Assembly (NCBI RefSeq): GCF_040675855.1
Contig: NZ_JBEGIK010000001.1
Span: 2,480,001-2,544,000, forward strand
DNA length: 64,000 bases
Direction of reading: 5' to 3'
DNA from: Microbacterium sp. LWH3-1.2
GTDB lineage: Bacteria > Actinomycetota > Actinomycetes > Actinomycetales > Microbacteriaceae
The notes below the pieces were generated by a model, which worked only from the letters and a program-made list of their open reading frames with translations, searched no databases and was not told where the DNA came from. A program made the translations under genes and the position numbers. The stretch's first letter is position 1. Every line of letters begins with the position of its first letter. Positions 51,829 to 60,051 of this stretch are shown here, piece by piece.

Positions 51829-52749
51829 TCAGCCCAGAAGCAGGGTAATGAGGATCAGCACAGGGACGCAGCCGATCGTCGTGAGGAACACGGTGTCGCG
51901 CGAGATCGTCTCGCCGACGTCGAAGCGCTGCGAGTAGTTGAAGACGTTCTGCGCCGTGGGAAGTGCGGCGAGCACGGTCACGATGAGTACGTCGTGCGCC
52001 GGGAGGTCGAACACGAACTCGGCGACCGCCCAGGCGATCACCGGCATGGCGACGAGCTTCAGGGTCGTCGCCAGGACGATGTCGCGCCGGCGACCCGACG
52101 CTCCCAGCACGCGTCGCCCGTGGAGCGAGATGCCGTAGGCGATGAGGAGGATCGGTACGCAGGCGTTCGCGATGAGCATCGCGGGATCCATCACGACGGG
52201 CGGCAGTTCGATTCCCAGCACAGAGACGAGTGTGCCCAGTGCCGAGCCGACCACGATGGGGTTGGTCGCCACCCGGGCCACGGTGCGCCAGAGGGATGCG
52301 CGGGCGGTGGTGACAGCATCCAGGATCGCCATCGTGATGGGGGTGAACACCAGCAGCTGCATGAGGATCACCGGTGCGGGATACGCTGCGCTACCGAGGA
52401 GATACAGCGAGAGCGGGATGCCGATGTTGTTCGAGTTGACCTGACCCGCGCTGAGGGCGCCGATCACGGTCTCGCCCGCGGAGCGCCGCCACAGAAGCCG
52501 GGCGATGACCGCGTAGACCAGGATCACGGCCACCGCGGCGATGGCCGACACCGGCAGAAGGGCCGAGAACAGGGTATGGACATCGGCCTGGGCCAGCACG
52601 ACGAACAGCAGGCAGGGCGAGAGGACGAAGAACGTGAGACGTGCGAGCACCGGCCGTGCGTGCTCGCCGAGCAGGTCGATGCGCCCGAGGATCCAGCCCA
52701 CGAGGATCGCCACACCCACCACGACGAACCCGGTGAGCGACTCCAGCAT
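51829..52749 (-). CDS. AEC-family transporter
   Basis: A 306-residue membrane protein with about ten transmembrane helices of the auxin-efflux-carrier family. It has the N-terminal GFVVVGVAILVGWILGR, the mid-protein GQVNSNNIGIPLSLYLLG (NN discontinuous helix region) and AALPTAQNVFNYSQRFD in the C-terminal half. Bacterial members export or import malate or other organic acids. It converges with the DUF6510-like gene, 6 bases apart. Confidence 0.88.
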   Translation of the reverse strand: MLESLTGFVVVGVAILVGWILGRIDLLGEHARPVLARLTFFVLSPCLLFVVLAQADVHTLFSALLPVSAIAAVAVILVYAVIARLLWRRSAGETVIGALSAGQVNSNNIGIPLSLYLLGSAAYPAPVILMQLLVFTPITMAILDAVTTARASLWRTVARVATNPIVVGSALGTLVSVLGIELPPVVMDPAMLIANACVPILLIAYGISLHGRRVLGASGRRRDIVLATTLKLVAMPVIAWAVAEFVFDLPAHDVLIVTVLAALPTAQNVFNYSQRFDVGETISRDTVFLTTIGCVPVLILITLLLG

Positions 52750-52837
52750 GCTCCGAGCCTAGAAAATCGTTCTCTGGGGAGCGAATCGCCTGCCGTCGGG
52801 TGGCAGACTGGCACGCTCCGACCCAAGGGAGCAACGG

Positions 52838-53287
52838 ATGCCTGAACCTCGTGACCGCGTGACCCGCAAGGCCGATCTGCTCGCGGCGCTGACGGGTCCT
52901 GCGGCCGACGTCTGGGTCGCGACGGCATCCCCGGAGGCCGCGCCGCATCTCGTGCCGCTGTCCCTCGCGTGGATCGCAGACCGCGCCGTCATCGCGCTGG
53001 AGGGTCTGTCGGTGACCGCGCGAAATCTCGGCGCGTCCCGCGTCGCACGACTCGCGGCCGGGTCCACGCGGGATGTCGGGATGATCGACGTCGTGCTGGA
53101 ACGGTCCGTCGGTGTGGACGACGACGCGTCGCTCGGCGAAGCGTACGCGGCGCAGGCGGACTGGGACCCCCGCGGGCTGGCCGGGTACGTGTTCCTGGTG
53201 CTGCGACCGACGCGGATACAGGCGTGGCGCGAGTCGAATGAGCTGGCCGGCCGGGTGCTCATGCGCGATGGCGAGTGGGTCGTCTGA
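52838..53287 (+). CDS. Pyridoxamine 5'-phosphate oxidase-like (PPOX) flavin/F420-binding protein
   Basis: A 149-residue split-barrel protein. VWVATASPEAAPHLVPLSL is the conserved first strand pair, and VTARNLGASRVARLAAGSTRD follows; PRGLAGYVFLVLRPTRIQAW closes the barrel. Small actinobacterial members bind FMN or F420 and reduce diverse substrates. GGGAG precedes the ATG. This is the last recognisable chromosomal-type gene before the accessory region. Confidence 0.82.
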   Translation: MPEPRDRVTRKADLLAALTGPAADVWVATASPEAAPHLVPLSLAWIADRAVIALEGLSVTARNLGASRVARLAAGSTRDVGMIDVVLERSVGVDDDASLGEAYAAQADWDPRGLAGYVFLVLRPTRIQAWRESNELAGRVLMRDGEWVV

Positions 53288-53590
53288 CTCGCGTCGCTGA
53301 CGCCCGAACGGATGACGGATGCTGTGAGCCTGGGTGCGCAGCGGAACTACAGCGGTGTAACACGCGCGGGGAAAGTCATCCGGTTGACTCCGCCGCATTG
53401 TTGCGAGTGCGCGTGCGTCGTGTGCACGTTCTGTCGCGGCACGCTCACGGGTGCCCCTTCGGGAACCCCGTTCTGATGAGAAGGGCTGGGAAGGGGGTCT
53501 TCGGCCCATTCATGAGAGCGCCGATAATGCACATTATGTCAGTTTGAACTTGCACTATGTGCGAATCTCGCAATTAGTGAGAACGGCTTC
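53288..53590. other. Intergenic region with AT-rich palindromes
   Basis: No credible gene. From 53520 to 53580 the base composition falls to about half AT, with ATAATG-CA-CATTAT (53524-53537) and GCAC-TAT-GTGC (53552-53562). The two palindromes share a GCAC(T)AT core, which suggests protein binding sites. The rest shows nothing I recognise. Confidence 0.5.
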
Positions 53591-53594
53591 TCAC
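53577..53594 (-). terminator. Hairpin at the end of the broken sigma factor gene
   Basis: GTGAGAA-CGGC-TTCTCAC, a perfect 7-base stem spanning the stop codon of the sigma gene; on the minus strand it is followed by TAATTGC. Likely its terminator. Confidence 0.5.
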
Positions 53595-54173
53595 ACTCCC
53601 CTGGTGGCGTGTGGAACATGGGTCGCTCCCGGTTCCGGCGGTCCGAGGTGCTCGAGCTGAGTAGTGAGCCGTTGTTTCGCGCGGGAGTAGCGGGTGCGAG
53701 CACTCGACTGGTTGAGACCCATCACGCGGGCTGCCTGGGCGATGTTGAACCCATCCCAGTGGATCAGGATGAGCAGCTCACGGGACGCTCGTCGAGCGCG
53801 TATATACAGCGTCGCGGACCTCCTGGGCGCGCAGCTCTGTCTCAATGGTGACGTCTGGGGTGTCGACCGTCGCCCGCACGAGAAGCTCATATCTGAGCTT
53901 GTCTGCGAGAGCGAACTGAGCGATTCCGCGTCGACGGTAGTTGCGCCGCACATTTCGGGCGACGCCGAAGCACCACATTCGTGCGTCCTCATCAACGGTG
54001 GGCACCTTGGCGGCGTGCTCCCAAACCGTGAGCAGTGTCTTGCCGAGAAGGTCGGCGGCGTCTTCGCGGTTGAGGGTGCGGGGCTGCAGGTAGTGCAGCA
54101 GGTCTTCGCCGTTGTCGTGGACGACGATCTCGATCCAGTCGCGCAGCTCTGGAGGCGTCGGGTGTCGGCTCAT
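53591..54173 (-). pseudogene. ECF-type sigma factor, broken by two frameshifts
   Basis: Reading from 54173, the first frame gives a region 2-like segment (NREDAADLLGKTLLTVWEHAAK, ARMWCFGVARNVRRNYRRRG) as far as AQEVRDAVY. The short piece ALDERP is then in a second frame, and region 4 (RELLILIHWDGFNIAQAA, LNQSSARTRYSRAKQRL) is in a third, ending at 53591. Removing one TA from the TATATA at 53801-53806 and adding one base near 53781-53784 would restore a protein of about 193 residues. It overlaps the upstream membrane protein gene by TGATG. Decay or assembly indels are both possible. Confidence 0.75.
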
Positions 54174-54760
54174 CAGCGCAGCTGCCCCTTACAGTCGGTG
54201 GTTCCGCCGGCTGACTGATTGGGCTTCCGCAGCTCCTGGGGAATCTCGGTCCAGATGACGGAGAGCGCACGGTGGAAGGAGAAGTTGTCGCGGAGCTCCT
54301 GATTGTCCACTTCCCAGTCGTCGTTGGGGCCTGGGGCGAACGGATCGGCCATCGCTTCGTCATAGATGCGCTGACCGATGCCGTCCCAGTCGTGGTTCTC
54401 GACAAACCTGGTCAGTTCCTCGTCGGCTTCGGTTCGGTTCGCGGGGTCGCCGAAATAAATCCCGTATCGACATCTCACCTGGACGCCGGTGTCGGTCGTG
54501 TAGTTGATCGGGATGTTCACGACATCCACCTGCGTGCCGTTGACCCACAGGCTGAGCGGAACCACCACCGCGGCACCGGCCAACGCCAGCGCACCGACAA
54601 CCAGCGTCGGAACGATGGCCCGACGCCGCCGCCAGAACGGCCTCCGGTTGTTGCGGATCTCCCGTTCGGCTTCCGCAGACGTGCTGCGGACGAATTCGCG
54701 AACCTTGGGGTCGCTCGGCGTCGCAGGGTCTGCCGCCGCGAGCTCGTCGCTGATATCCAT
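54173..54760 (-). CDS. Single-pass membrane protein, possible anti-sigma-like partner
   Basis: A 195-residue protein: about 50 charged cytoplasmic residues (DPKVREFVRSTSAEAEREIR), one transmembrane helix (IVPTLVVGALALAGAAVVVP, about 50-72), and an outer domain of about 120 residues with two cysteines. Its position directly upstream of and overlapping the ECF sigma gene suggests a regulatory partner, but no zinc anti-sigma motif is visible and I do not recognise the outer domain. Start ATG at 54760 with GGGAG upstream. Confidence 0.65.
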   Translation of the reverse strand: MDISDELAAADPATPSDPKVREFVRSTSAEAEREIRNNRRPFWRRRRAIVPTLVVGALALAGAAVVVPLSLWVNGTQVDVVNIPINYTTDTGVQVRCRYGIYFGDPANRTEADEELTRFVENHDWDGIGQRIYDEAMADPFAPGPNDDWEVDNQELRDNFSFHRALSVIWTEIPQELRKPNQSAGGTTDCKGQLR

Positions 54761-54872
54761 GCCCGCTCCCTTCGCACCGCCCACAAAGTACATGTCCCAC
54801 GGACGCCAAAGCGTCCCATCAAATCCGCGAAGAGTGCCGGCGCACGAGGCTCGGGCCCGGGCATTAGTGAGA

Positions 54873-54916
54873 AAACGGGTGACGCGCCTTCCCAGCAAAA
54901 GTTGCGTTACCCGTTT
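54873..54916. repeat. 13-base inverted repeat with one mismatch
   Basis: AAACGGGTGACGC (54873-54885) and GCGTTACCCGTTT (54904-54916) with an 18-base spacer, in the 240-base gap upstream of the membrane protein gene. It may be an operator or transcription terminator. The remaining gap shows nothing else. Confidence 0.4.
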
Positions 54917-54998
54917 GCGAAAGCTGCATCGCCTCTCCCCCGCCCGCATGTGGGTCGCTCAGAGCACGCCGGCAACACGGTGAAGGGGCTTCCGCCGG

Positions 54999-55633
54999 AT
55001 GCACTGGCGCCGCGGCGGAAATCGGTTTGAGTCGGCCCGAATCATCGAGCAAACGAGTCCCCTTCCTCTCGACACTGTCTTGACGCGCAGCGACGCAGAC
55101 GCGGTTGTCGCAGCCGTAAGGGAATTGGAGAGCTCACGCCGACTGGCCGGCCAGGGTGCCGCGCATTCGCGAGATGGTCTGCGTCAGTTCCGGTTCGCCG
55201 CAGACGAGCCGAACCAGTGCTGGACGATCGTTTTCGACGACGGTGAGCGACAGGAATACCGCGACGGGATCTACACCTCCCGCGGCCGGCGAACCGATGA
55301 GTCACAGCCCGCCGAGTTCTTCCGCCCGATGCCGCAAGCACTCCAGATGCTGTGGCCCACCCGATTGCTCACTGGGCCAATCCGCATGGCAGCTTCTACC
55401 CGGTGTTGGTGCAACGTGTCGGCACGCGCTCGATACTCTTCACGTTTGAGCAGGTCGACGACCCCGCAGTCCGGCAGACGCTGGTGATCGACGAGCAGTC
55501 CGGCATCGCAAAGCGGCTGGTGGGGTACGACCACGGATTGATCATCACGAGCATCGAACCGCTGAAACAGTGTCATCTAGAAGAGCAGCCGACATTCGAG
55601 CCGATCACCCGCCCCTTCCCAACCGACTACTGA
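54999..55633 (+). pseudogene. Unknown protein split by a frameshift
   Basis: The first frame reads LTRSDADAVVAAVRELESS...DDGERQEYRDGIYTSRG to FRPMPQALQML, about 118 residues. The second frame takes over near 55350 as VAHPIAHWANPHGSFYPVLV and continues through LFTFEQVDDPAVRQTLVIDE to PFPTDY at 55633. The pieces read as one protein of about 211 residues after inserting one base near 55350. I do not recognise the family. The N-terminal start is uncertain; the ATG at 54999 has no clear ribosome-binding site. Confidence 0.6.
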
Positions 55634-55708
55634 GAGGCAACGAGACCGCACGCATCGCGGTCCCTCACGGCGCGCATCGGAACGAATGCGTTCGGTGAGT
55701 CGCTGGTG

Positions 55709-56275
55709 CTATGCGATCCCTTCGGCAACCTTGCCGGAGGTAACCATGTCACTTACGGCCGAATGGAGCGCATCAGTTCGCAGGACGTCGTAGAACGAGA
55801 AGCGGGCGTCGAGCCCCGGTCTCAGCAGGAAGTCCAACCCTGTGTTGACGAACAACTCGCTACTGAACTTGCCGTAGGAGCGAGGGTCGTCCGACGTGAA
55901 CTTCAGGGTGCGGTGGCCTCGCCTTCCGATGACCTGAACACGCGGGTTCCTGTCCGCGAGATTAAAGGAGAAGGTTCTGCGCGGTCCGCAAATGATGGCT
56001 CGCGTGTCGGTCAGGACGTAGCGGGTCCGACGTTTCCGGTATGTCTTCACGAGGAAGCGTCCGACAACGAGATACAGCCCGGTGACGGTCACCCCCACAA
56101 GAGTCACTACTTGCGGTCCGCGCTGTGCGTCAAGCGAGAGATCGATGCCGACAGCTACCCAGAACACGCTGAACGGAATGAGGAATCCATCCCAGCCGGT
56201 GAGTATCCGTTTCGGATCTGGGGAACCGGTCCAGAGGACCTCCTCCCCAGGGGCGAGGGTGGGGTCCGCGGTCAC
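55709..56275 (-). CDS. PH-domain-like membrane protein
   Basis: A 188-residue protein starting TLAPGEEVLWTGSPDPKRIL, with two transmembrane helices (GFLIPFSVFWVAVGIDLSL, VVTLVGVTVTGLYLVVGRFL) and a following domain RTRYVLTDTRAIIC, which is the typical beginning of bacterial PH-like (bPH2) domains. Function unknown. I prefer the GTG at 56275 over the GTG at 56293, since CACGAT lies 6 bases upstream of the former; neither is certain. Confidence 0.65.
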   Translation of the reverse strand: MTADPTLAPGEEVLWTGSPDPKRILTGWDGFLIPFSVFWVAVGIDLSLDAQRGPQVVTLVGVTVTGLYLVVGRFLVKTYRKRRTRYVLTDTRAIICGPRRTFSFNLADRNPRVQVIGRRGHRTLKFTSDDPRSYGKFSSELFVNTGLDFLLRPGLDARFSFYDVLRTDALHSAVSDMVTSGKVAEGIA

Positions 56276-56467
56276 GGTGTCATCGTGACACACTCCGCAG
56301 CACCCTCAGACCGCAGTCAGACCGACGTGGCTCGGCGCGCGAAGAGCGGTCCCTCGCTGCGACGGAGCCGCTCGGCCGCTCACACTCTCTCGGAACGGGG
56401 AAGGCTAGCCATCACAAGTCGATGACAGTCACCCAAAGCCACGGCCCTGACTGCTTTGCTGGTCACC

Positions 56468-56728
56468 ATGGCTGCTCGGAGATCCGCCGTCGGCACCTTA
56501 GGGTGGGGCGTTATCGCAGCGCTCGGCGTCAGCGTGCTGTTCGCGCCGATCCTCACCTATGGATGGTGCGCCGACGGTGTTGAGGACGGGACTTCGACCT
56601 GCGGCTCGTCAGAGCATTCCATCGTCGGGATTCCATCGAGTATCTGGATCTGGATGGGATCGATGGTCGCAGTCGTGATCGTGACCGCCGTGCTCGTCAA
56701 ACGTCGTCAACAGCACGACGCGCGTTGA
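56468..56728 (+). CDS. Small two-helix membrane protein
   Basis: An 86-residue protein: MAARRSAVGTLGWGVIAAL leads into a first transmembrane helix, a short outer loop carries two cysteines (YGWCADGVEDGTSTCG, possible disulfide), and a second helix (SSIWIWMGSMVAVVIVTAVL) ends in a basic tail KRRQQ. Not recognised. A TTG 12 bases upstream is an alternative start. Confidence 0.5.
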   Translation: MAARRSAVGTLGWGVIAALGVSVLFAPILTYGWCADGVEDGTSTCGSSEHSIVGIPSSIWIWMGSMVAVVIVTAVLVKRRQQHDAR

Positions 56729-56910
56729 CACAGCCCCGTAGAAGGGTCCTTGGGCATACATGATCTCGGTCTACCGAGGACGACCACGCATAGCGAGACG
56801 CGGTACCTCGACGGAGGCAGCTGGACTATATCGTCGATGACGTGGCGACGAGTTGGTGGCGCGATATGCGGAGAAGCAGACGAAGTGGTCGCGCGAGAGC
56901 TTTCGTGATG

Positions 56911-57105
56911 ATGGAGCCTTGCGGCCATTGCCGGCACCCATGGGCCGAGTATCTCCTTGCCCTCCCAGAGGCCCGCGATCTCGGCGGCTGCGGCGAATGC
57001 GTCTACGAGGTAGATCACGGCGAACGGGAGTCCAGCTTGATCTGCACGCTGACGGTACCGACGGATGTTCTAGACCGAGCTGATGCCGCGGCGGCGACCG
57101 CTTGA
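56911..57105 (+). CDS. Small cysteine-rich protein, possible zinc ribbon
   Basis: A 64-residue protein beginning MEPCGHCRHPWAEYLLAL with a second pair in LGGCGECVYEVDHGE, so two CxxC knuckles suited to bind zinc. No family recognised. The frame is open further upstream (ATG at 56842), but that extension is arginine-rich and looks non-coding. Coding status is moderately supported. Confidence 0.45.
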   Translation: MEPCGHCRHPWAEYLLALPEARDLGGCGECVYEVDHGERESSLICTLTVPTDVLDRADAAAATA

Positions 57106-57282
57106 GGGTCCTTCAGCGCGCCGATGCGCGCTTGGGATCCCCCTGCGTGCAGTGGCGGGGAGGGACCTCCGCCGGGCATACGACTCACCTTGGGCCGCGC
57201 TTTCTCGAGGCTCCAGAACCCGGCGCGGCGGATTCGCGTGCCGTTAGTGTGCGCAAGGGGTGCCCTCGTGTGCAATGAACCC

Positions 57283-57729
57283 ATGACATCCCACGGACAG
57301 AGCGTGGTGGACGAGCTGAAACGCCTCGTCGCGGAAGGGCACATCTCGGTAGAGGCTCTGCACGTCATCACCGGCGTCCCCGCCGACAGCGTGCGCGCTC
57401 TGCTCGGACAGGCTCCTCTCGTGGCGGCGGGACTCAGCCCGAAGTCGGCGGCTCTTGCGGCCAACGAGAACAGGCGACTCTCGATCCTCACCGCTCAACT
57501 CACCGACGGAATGCAAATCGGTGACGACGAGCGATTGAAGGGCATCGTAGAGTCCCTGACAATCGAGTGCCACCTCACACTCGAGAACATCGCCGGGCTG
57601 ACCGGACTCGACGTCCACGACCTCGAGCTCGCGTTGCAAGCCCCGCAGGCGCTCTCTGCAGATAAGAAGTACGCCCTCGCGACCAAGAGTTCATACCTGA
57701 TCAACGCCATCAATCAGGCTCGTGGGTGA
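57283..57729 (+). CDS. Conserved hypothetical protein with HTH-like repeats
   Basis: A 148-residue soluble protein. Two similar segments, HISVEALHVITGVPADSVRALL and HLTLENIAGLTGLDVHDLELAL (quoted in part), look like helix-turn-helix modules about 90 residues apart, with an alanine-rich linker. It may bind DNA or act as an adaptor. The ATG at 57283 sits 6 bases after TGCAAT. A strong hairpin follows the gene after about 75 bases, which supports it being a transcribed unit. Confidence 0.6.
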   Translation: MTSHGQSVVDELKRLVAEGHISVEALHVITGVPADSVRALLGQAPLVAAGLSPKSAALAANENRRLSILTAQLTDGMQIGDDERLKGIVESLTIECHLTLENIAGLTGLDVHDLELALQAPQALSADKKYALATKSSYLINAINQARG

Positions 57730-57805
57730 CGATCCTGGGGCGGGCGGGGAACGAAAGTGGCGCCGCCGGCGAGCCTGGGGCCTAGGCCAACGCCGAAACG
57801 ACGAT

Positions 57806-57834
57806 GCCCCCGCACGACTAGGTCGGGCGGGGGC
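57806..57834 (+). terminator. Terminator after the HTH-like gene
   Basis: GCCCCCGC pairs with GCGGGGGC (57806-57813 with 57827-57834); after one A/G mismatch the inner CGAC pairs with GTCG around TAG. TCGCTTTGG follows. Confidence 0.75.
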
Positions 57835-58072
57835 TCGCTTTGGTAATTCAACGGTTGTAGGTGCTCATGATCAACGTCCTTCCGTCGGGGAACTCGACGA
57901 TAACGAGCGGAACTCGTCAAAGCAAGAAGGTGGCTGAAACCGGATTCAGCGACCGGCAACTTAAGGCGCCGCTGCGCTGCAGTCGGATCCGCTTGCGGGC
58001 GGGAGGCGGAAGCCACACCCCATCGCGCATTCGGCGTGAGCCAGGACGGGTTGGCCACTCCAGCCAAATGGC
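57835..58072. other. Intergenic region without recognisable gene
   Basis: Between the terminator and the stop of the converging membrane protein gene. On the minus strand a 6-codon frame (ATGAGCACCTACAACCGTTGA without the last base group being conserved) ends next to the hairpin; I cannot support it as a gene. Nothing else seen. Confidence 0.4.
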
Positions 58073-58708
58073 TCAGTCGGAGCCGCCTTCGTCCCCGGCG
58101 CTCGATGCGGTCCCTTCTTCGAGCGATCGTCGGTAGCGGCGTCGAAGCGACCCGCGAGTGGCCGGGATGGTCGATTGCCTCGCCGGTCGGCGGCGACCGC
58201 GCCAGCGTCGATGACTCGGCAGGGTGATGTCTCCCCACGAGGCCGCCTTGAAGAGCATGTAGCCGACCCACCCCAGCAGGAGGGCTCCCGAGAGCCAGGG
58301 CCCTGCGCCGGTCAGCCCTGGGGTGTGGACGATGTTGTTGGACTCGTCGCTGATGATCGCGGTGGGCTGGTAGCTGGCCCGCGTTGTGCCCGTACCGTCG
58401 GTCCAACCGTCCAAGTAGACCTCGCGCTTGACGATGTCTCCATCGTCGCTGACCCACGTCCCGACCGGACGACAGTCACCGCGCGGTCGCGGCTCGCAGT
58501 CCGTCTGTGTGAACGTGCCCCAGATCCGTGGCTGGGCGAGGTCAAGCACGCTGGCAACAAAGAGCGCCGCGATGATGACCGCCAAGCATCCGCCGAGCAC
58601 GTAGCCCAGGAGCTGACCGAGCCGACGCCACCACGCGCCCCATCGACGCTGCCGCTCCATGTATAGGTCGTAAGCTGCGTGCGGATCCGGCGCACGCGTT
58701 TCAGTCAC
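58073..58708 (-). CDS. Two-helix membrane protein of unknown function
   Basis: A 211-residue protein: N-terminal cytoplasmic part (YMERQRRWGAWWRRLGQ), first transmembrane helix (LGYVLGGCLAVIIAALFVAS), an outer loop of about 85 residues with CEPRPRGDC (possible disulfide), a second helix (LSGALLLGWVGYMLF), then a strongly basic tail of about 60 residues. Not recognised. The start is fixed by TAGAGT 7 bases upstream of the GTG at 58708. Confidence 0.6.
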   Translation of the reverse strand: MTETRAPDPHAAYDLYMERQRRWGAWWRRLGQLLGYVLGGCLAVIIAALFVASVLDLAQPRIWGTFTQTDCEPRPRGDCRPVGTWVSDDGDIVKREVYLDGWTDGTGTTRASYQPTAIISDESNNIVHTPGLTGAGPWLSGALLLGWVGYMLFKAASWGDITLPSHRRWRGRRRPARQSTIPATRGSLRRRYRRSLEEGTASSAGDEGGSD

Positions 58709-58715
58709 GGACGCG

Positions 58716-58721
58716 ACTCTA
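58716..58721 (-). promoter_or_regulatory. -10 hexamer TAGAGT deciding the membrane protein start
   Basis: TAGAGT on the minus strand, 7 bases from the GTG at 58708. Confidence 0.45.
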
Positions 58722-58902
58722 GCCGGAGCTGGCCTCGCACCCCACCGCGTGTGGGAAGCACCGCAAAGCCCGAGTTCGCCCAAGCCGGAAAGGCGGGAGT
58801 CGTCTCGAGGACGCCACCGCGGCTGCAAGGCCTCCCTTGGCTCGTGAAGCGGTTCCTTGAACAGCTCCACTTCACACCGGGGAGGCCTTCGCCGTCAGCA
58901 CC

Positions 58903-59346
58903 TCAGAGACGCGTCCCCGGAACAACGTCCCTGGACATCACATCTAGGAGGAGGGCCGCCTCGTGGAGATCCCGCGGTTGGCGTCGGCGGATGAGGAGTT
59001 CGGCGAGCTTGACGTGTTGCATCGCGGTCGTGCCGTTCAGGCTCGGGTGCTCACCGATTAGCCGGCGGTAGTAGTGCTCAGCCCGGATTGGGTCCTCGCG
59101 GGCGTAGGAGTCTCCGAGATGTTCCAGCGCACCGGCACTCTCCAGATGAGCGAACTCGCCTTCGTCGGTCAGGACCCGTTGCCACAGTGCTCGAGCGGCG
59201 ACTACCTCCCCGGCGTCAGCCAGCGCGAGTCCTTTGATCCGCAGATACTGGGCCCGGTTGCGCGCGCGAGCGCGCGCAAGCCGGGACTCGAAGTCCGTAC
59301 GAGCCGTCTCCGTCCACAGCGGAGACCGGAACCAATCGTCAGCCAC
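58903..59346 (-). CDS. TPR-like helical repeat protein
   Basis: A 147-residue all-helical protein. Segments such as YLRIKGLALADAGEVVAARAL, ALEHLGDSYAREDPIRAEHYY and MQHVKLAELLIRRRQPRDLHE have tetratricopeptide-like spacing (quoted in part). It begins MADDWFRSPLWTETART. GAGGATC precedes the GTG at 59346 by 6 bases. Such small TPR proteins mediate protein contacts; the partner is unknown. Confidence 0.6.
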   Translation of the reverse strand: MADDWFRSPLWTETARTDFESRLARARARNRAQYLRIKGLALADAGEVVAARALWQRVLTDEGEFAHLESAGALEHLGDSYAREDPIRAEHYYRRLIGEHPSLNGTTAMQHVKLAELLIRRRQPRDLHEAALLLDVMSRDVVPGTRL

Positions 59347-59498
59347 GACAGCGATCCTCGCAGACCATGGCCACCGTGAAGGCCCAGTTGCGGCCGTGCA
59401 GTAGCCGGTGGGTCTTCGAGCGACAGGCGCTCCTGTGAGTTTCCATATTTGGTGAAGCCGCCGATGCCGTGGACGCGGCGGTGTTGCCGCCGTGCTCA

Positions 59499-59864
59499 CT
59501 ACCTATCGCAGTGCCATCCGTACGGAGCGCTCATGAGGCCAGCGGCGTAGATCCAGAGCACGAAGCCCACGAGTAGGCAGATGATGGCTGCCGCTCGCGT
59601 CTTCGGACCTCGCAGGGCGAAGGCGGCAGCGACAGCAGCGACGGCCCCCGGTAGGCCCAGCGAGTGGAATACCGTGAACGGAATCGTCCACGGTACTTCC
59701 CACCCTGTGATGCAGGGATTCGCGAGAGTGTACGCCGTCGCCGCGCTCTGGCCCCAGGCGACGACAGCGATCGCAGCGAAGGTCGCAGCGAGCAACAGAG
59801 CTGGCCACCACGGATGCCCATCCTCATGCGGGCGTCGCTCGGAAGCGGAGCGCGCGTCGCGCAT
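59499..59864 (-). CDS. Small integral membrane protein
   Basis: A 121-residue protein with three predicted transmembrane helices (WWPALLLAATFAAIAVVAWG, GLPGAVAAVAAAFALRG, AAIICLLVGFVLWIYAAGL) and an outer loop ITGWEVPWTIPFTVFH. Not recognised. The ATG at 59864 with GAGG upstream is the likeliest start; a longer frame to 59921 adds an arginine-rich segment. Confidence 0.5.
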   Translation of the reverse strand: MRDARSASERRPHEDGHPWWPALLLAATFAAIAVVAWGQSAATAYTLANPCITGWEVPWTIPFTVFHSLGLPGAVAAVAAAFALRGPKTRAAAIICLLVGFVLWIYAAGLMSAPYGWHCDR

Positions 59865-60051
59865 CAGGCACCTCGCGGAGGCGATGCGGGGTCGCGTCGC
59901 CGCGGTCGTGCATGGTCGCAACGAGGAGCGTCGTGCGCGATCGGCGGCCCCTACCGTGCATGAGCCGGTGGTTCGGCGCTTTGCAGAGGGTGAGCGTCAG
60001 TGCCTCCCGACTTGTCGATCCGCTGCTCAGCGTGGGGACAACGAACTGCGT
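59865..60051. other. Spacer before the OLD-like gene
   Basis: 187 bases without a credible gene or clear hairpin. It separates the stop of the OLD-like ATPase gene from the start of the small membrane protein gene on the same strand. Confidence 0.4.

Noticed and set aside
53573..54873. Direct repeat ATTAGTGAGAA at 53573-53583 and 54863-54873, framing the sigma/membrane protein pair
   Set aside because: An 11-base repeat at this distance is expected many times by chance in 64 kb, and no recombinase or other sign of an integrated element accompanies it.
57861..58136. Plus-strand frame beginning MLMINVLPSGNS
   Set aside because: No ribosome-binding site, Arg/Ser-rich and it runs over the end of the opposite membrane protein gene; not supported.
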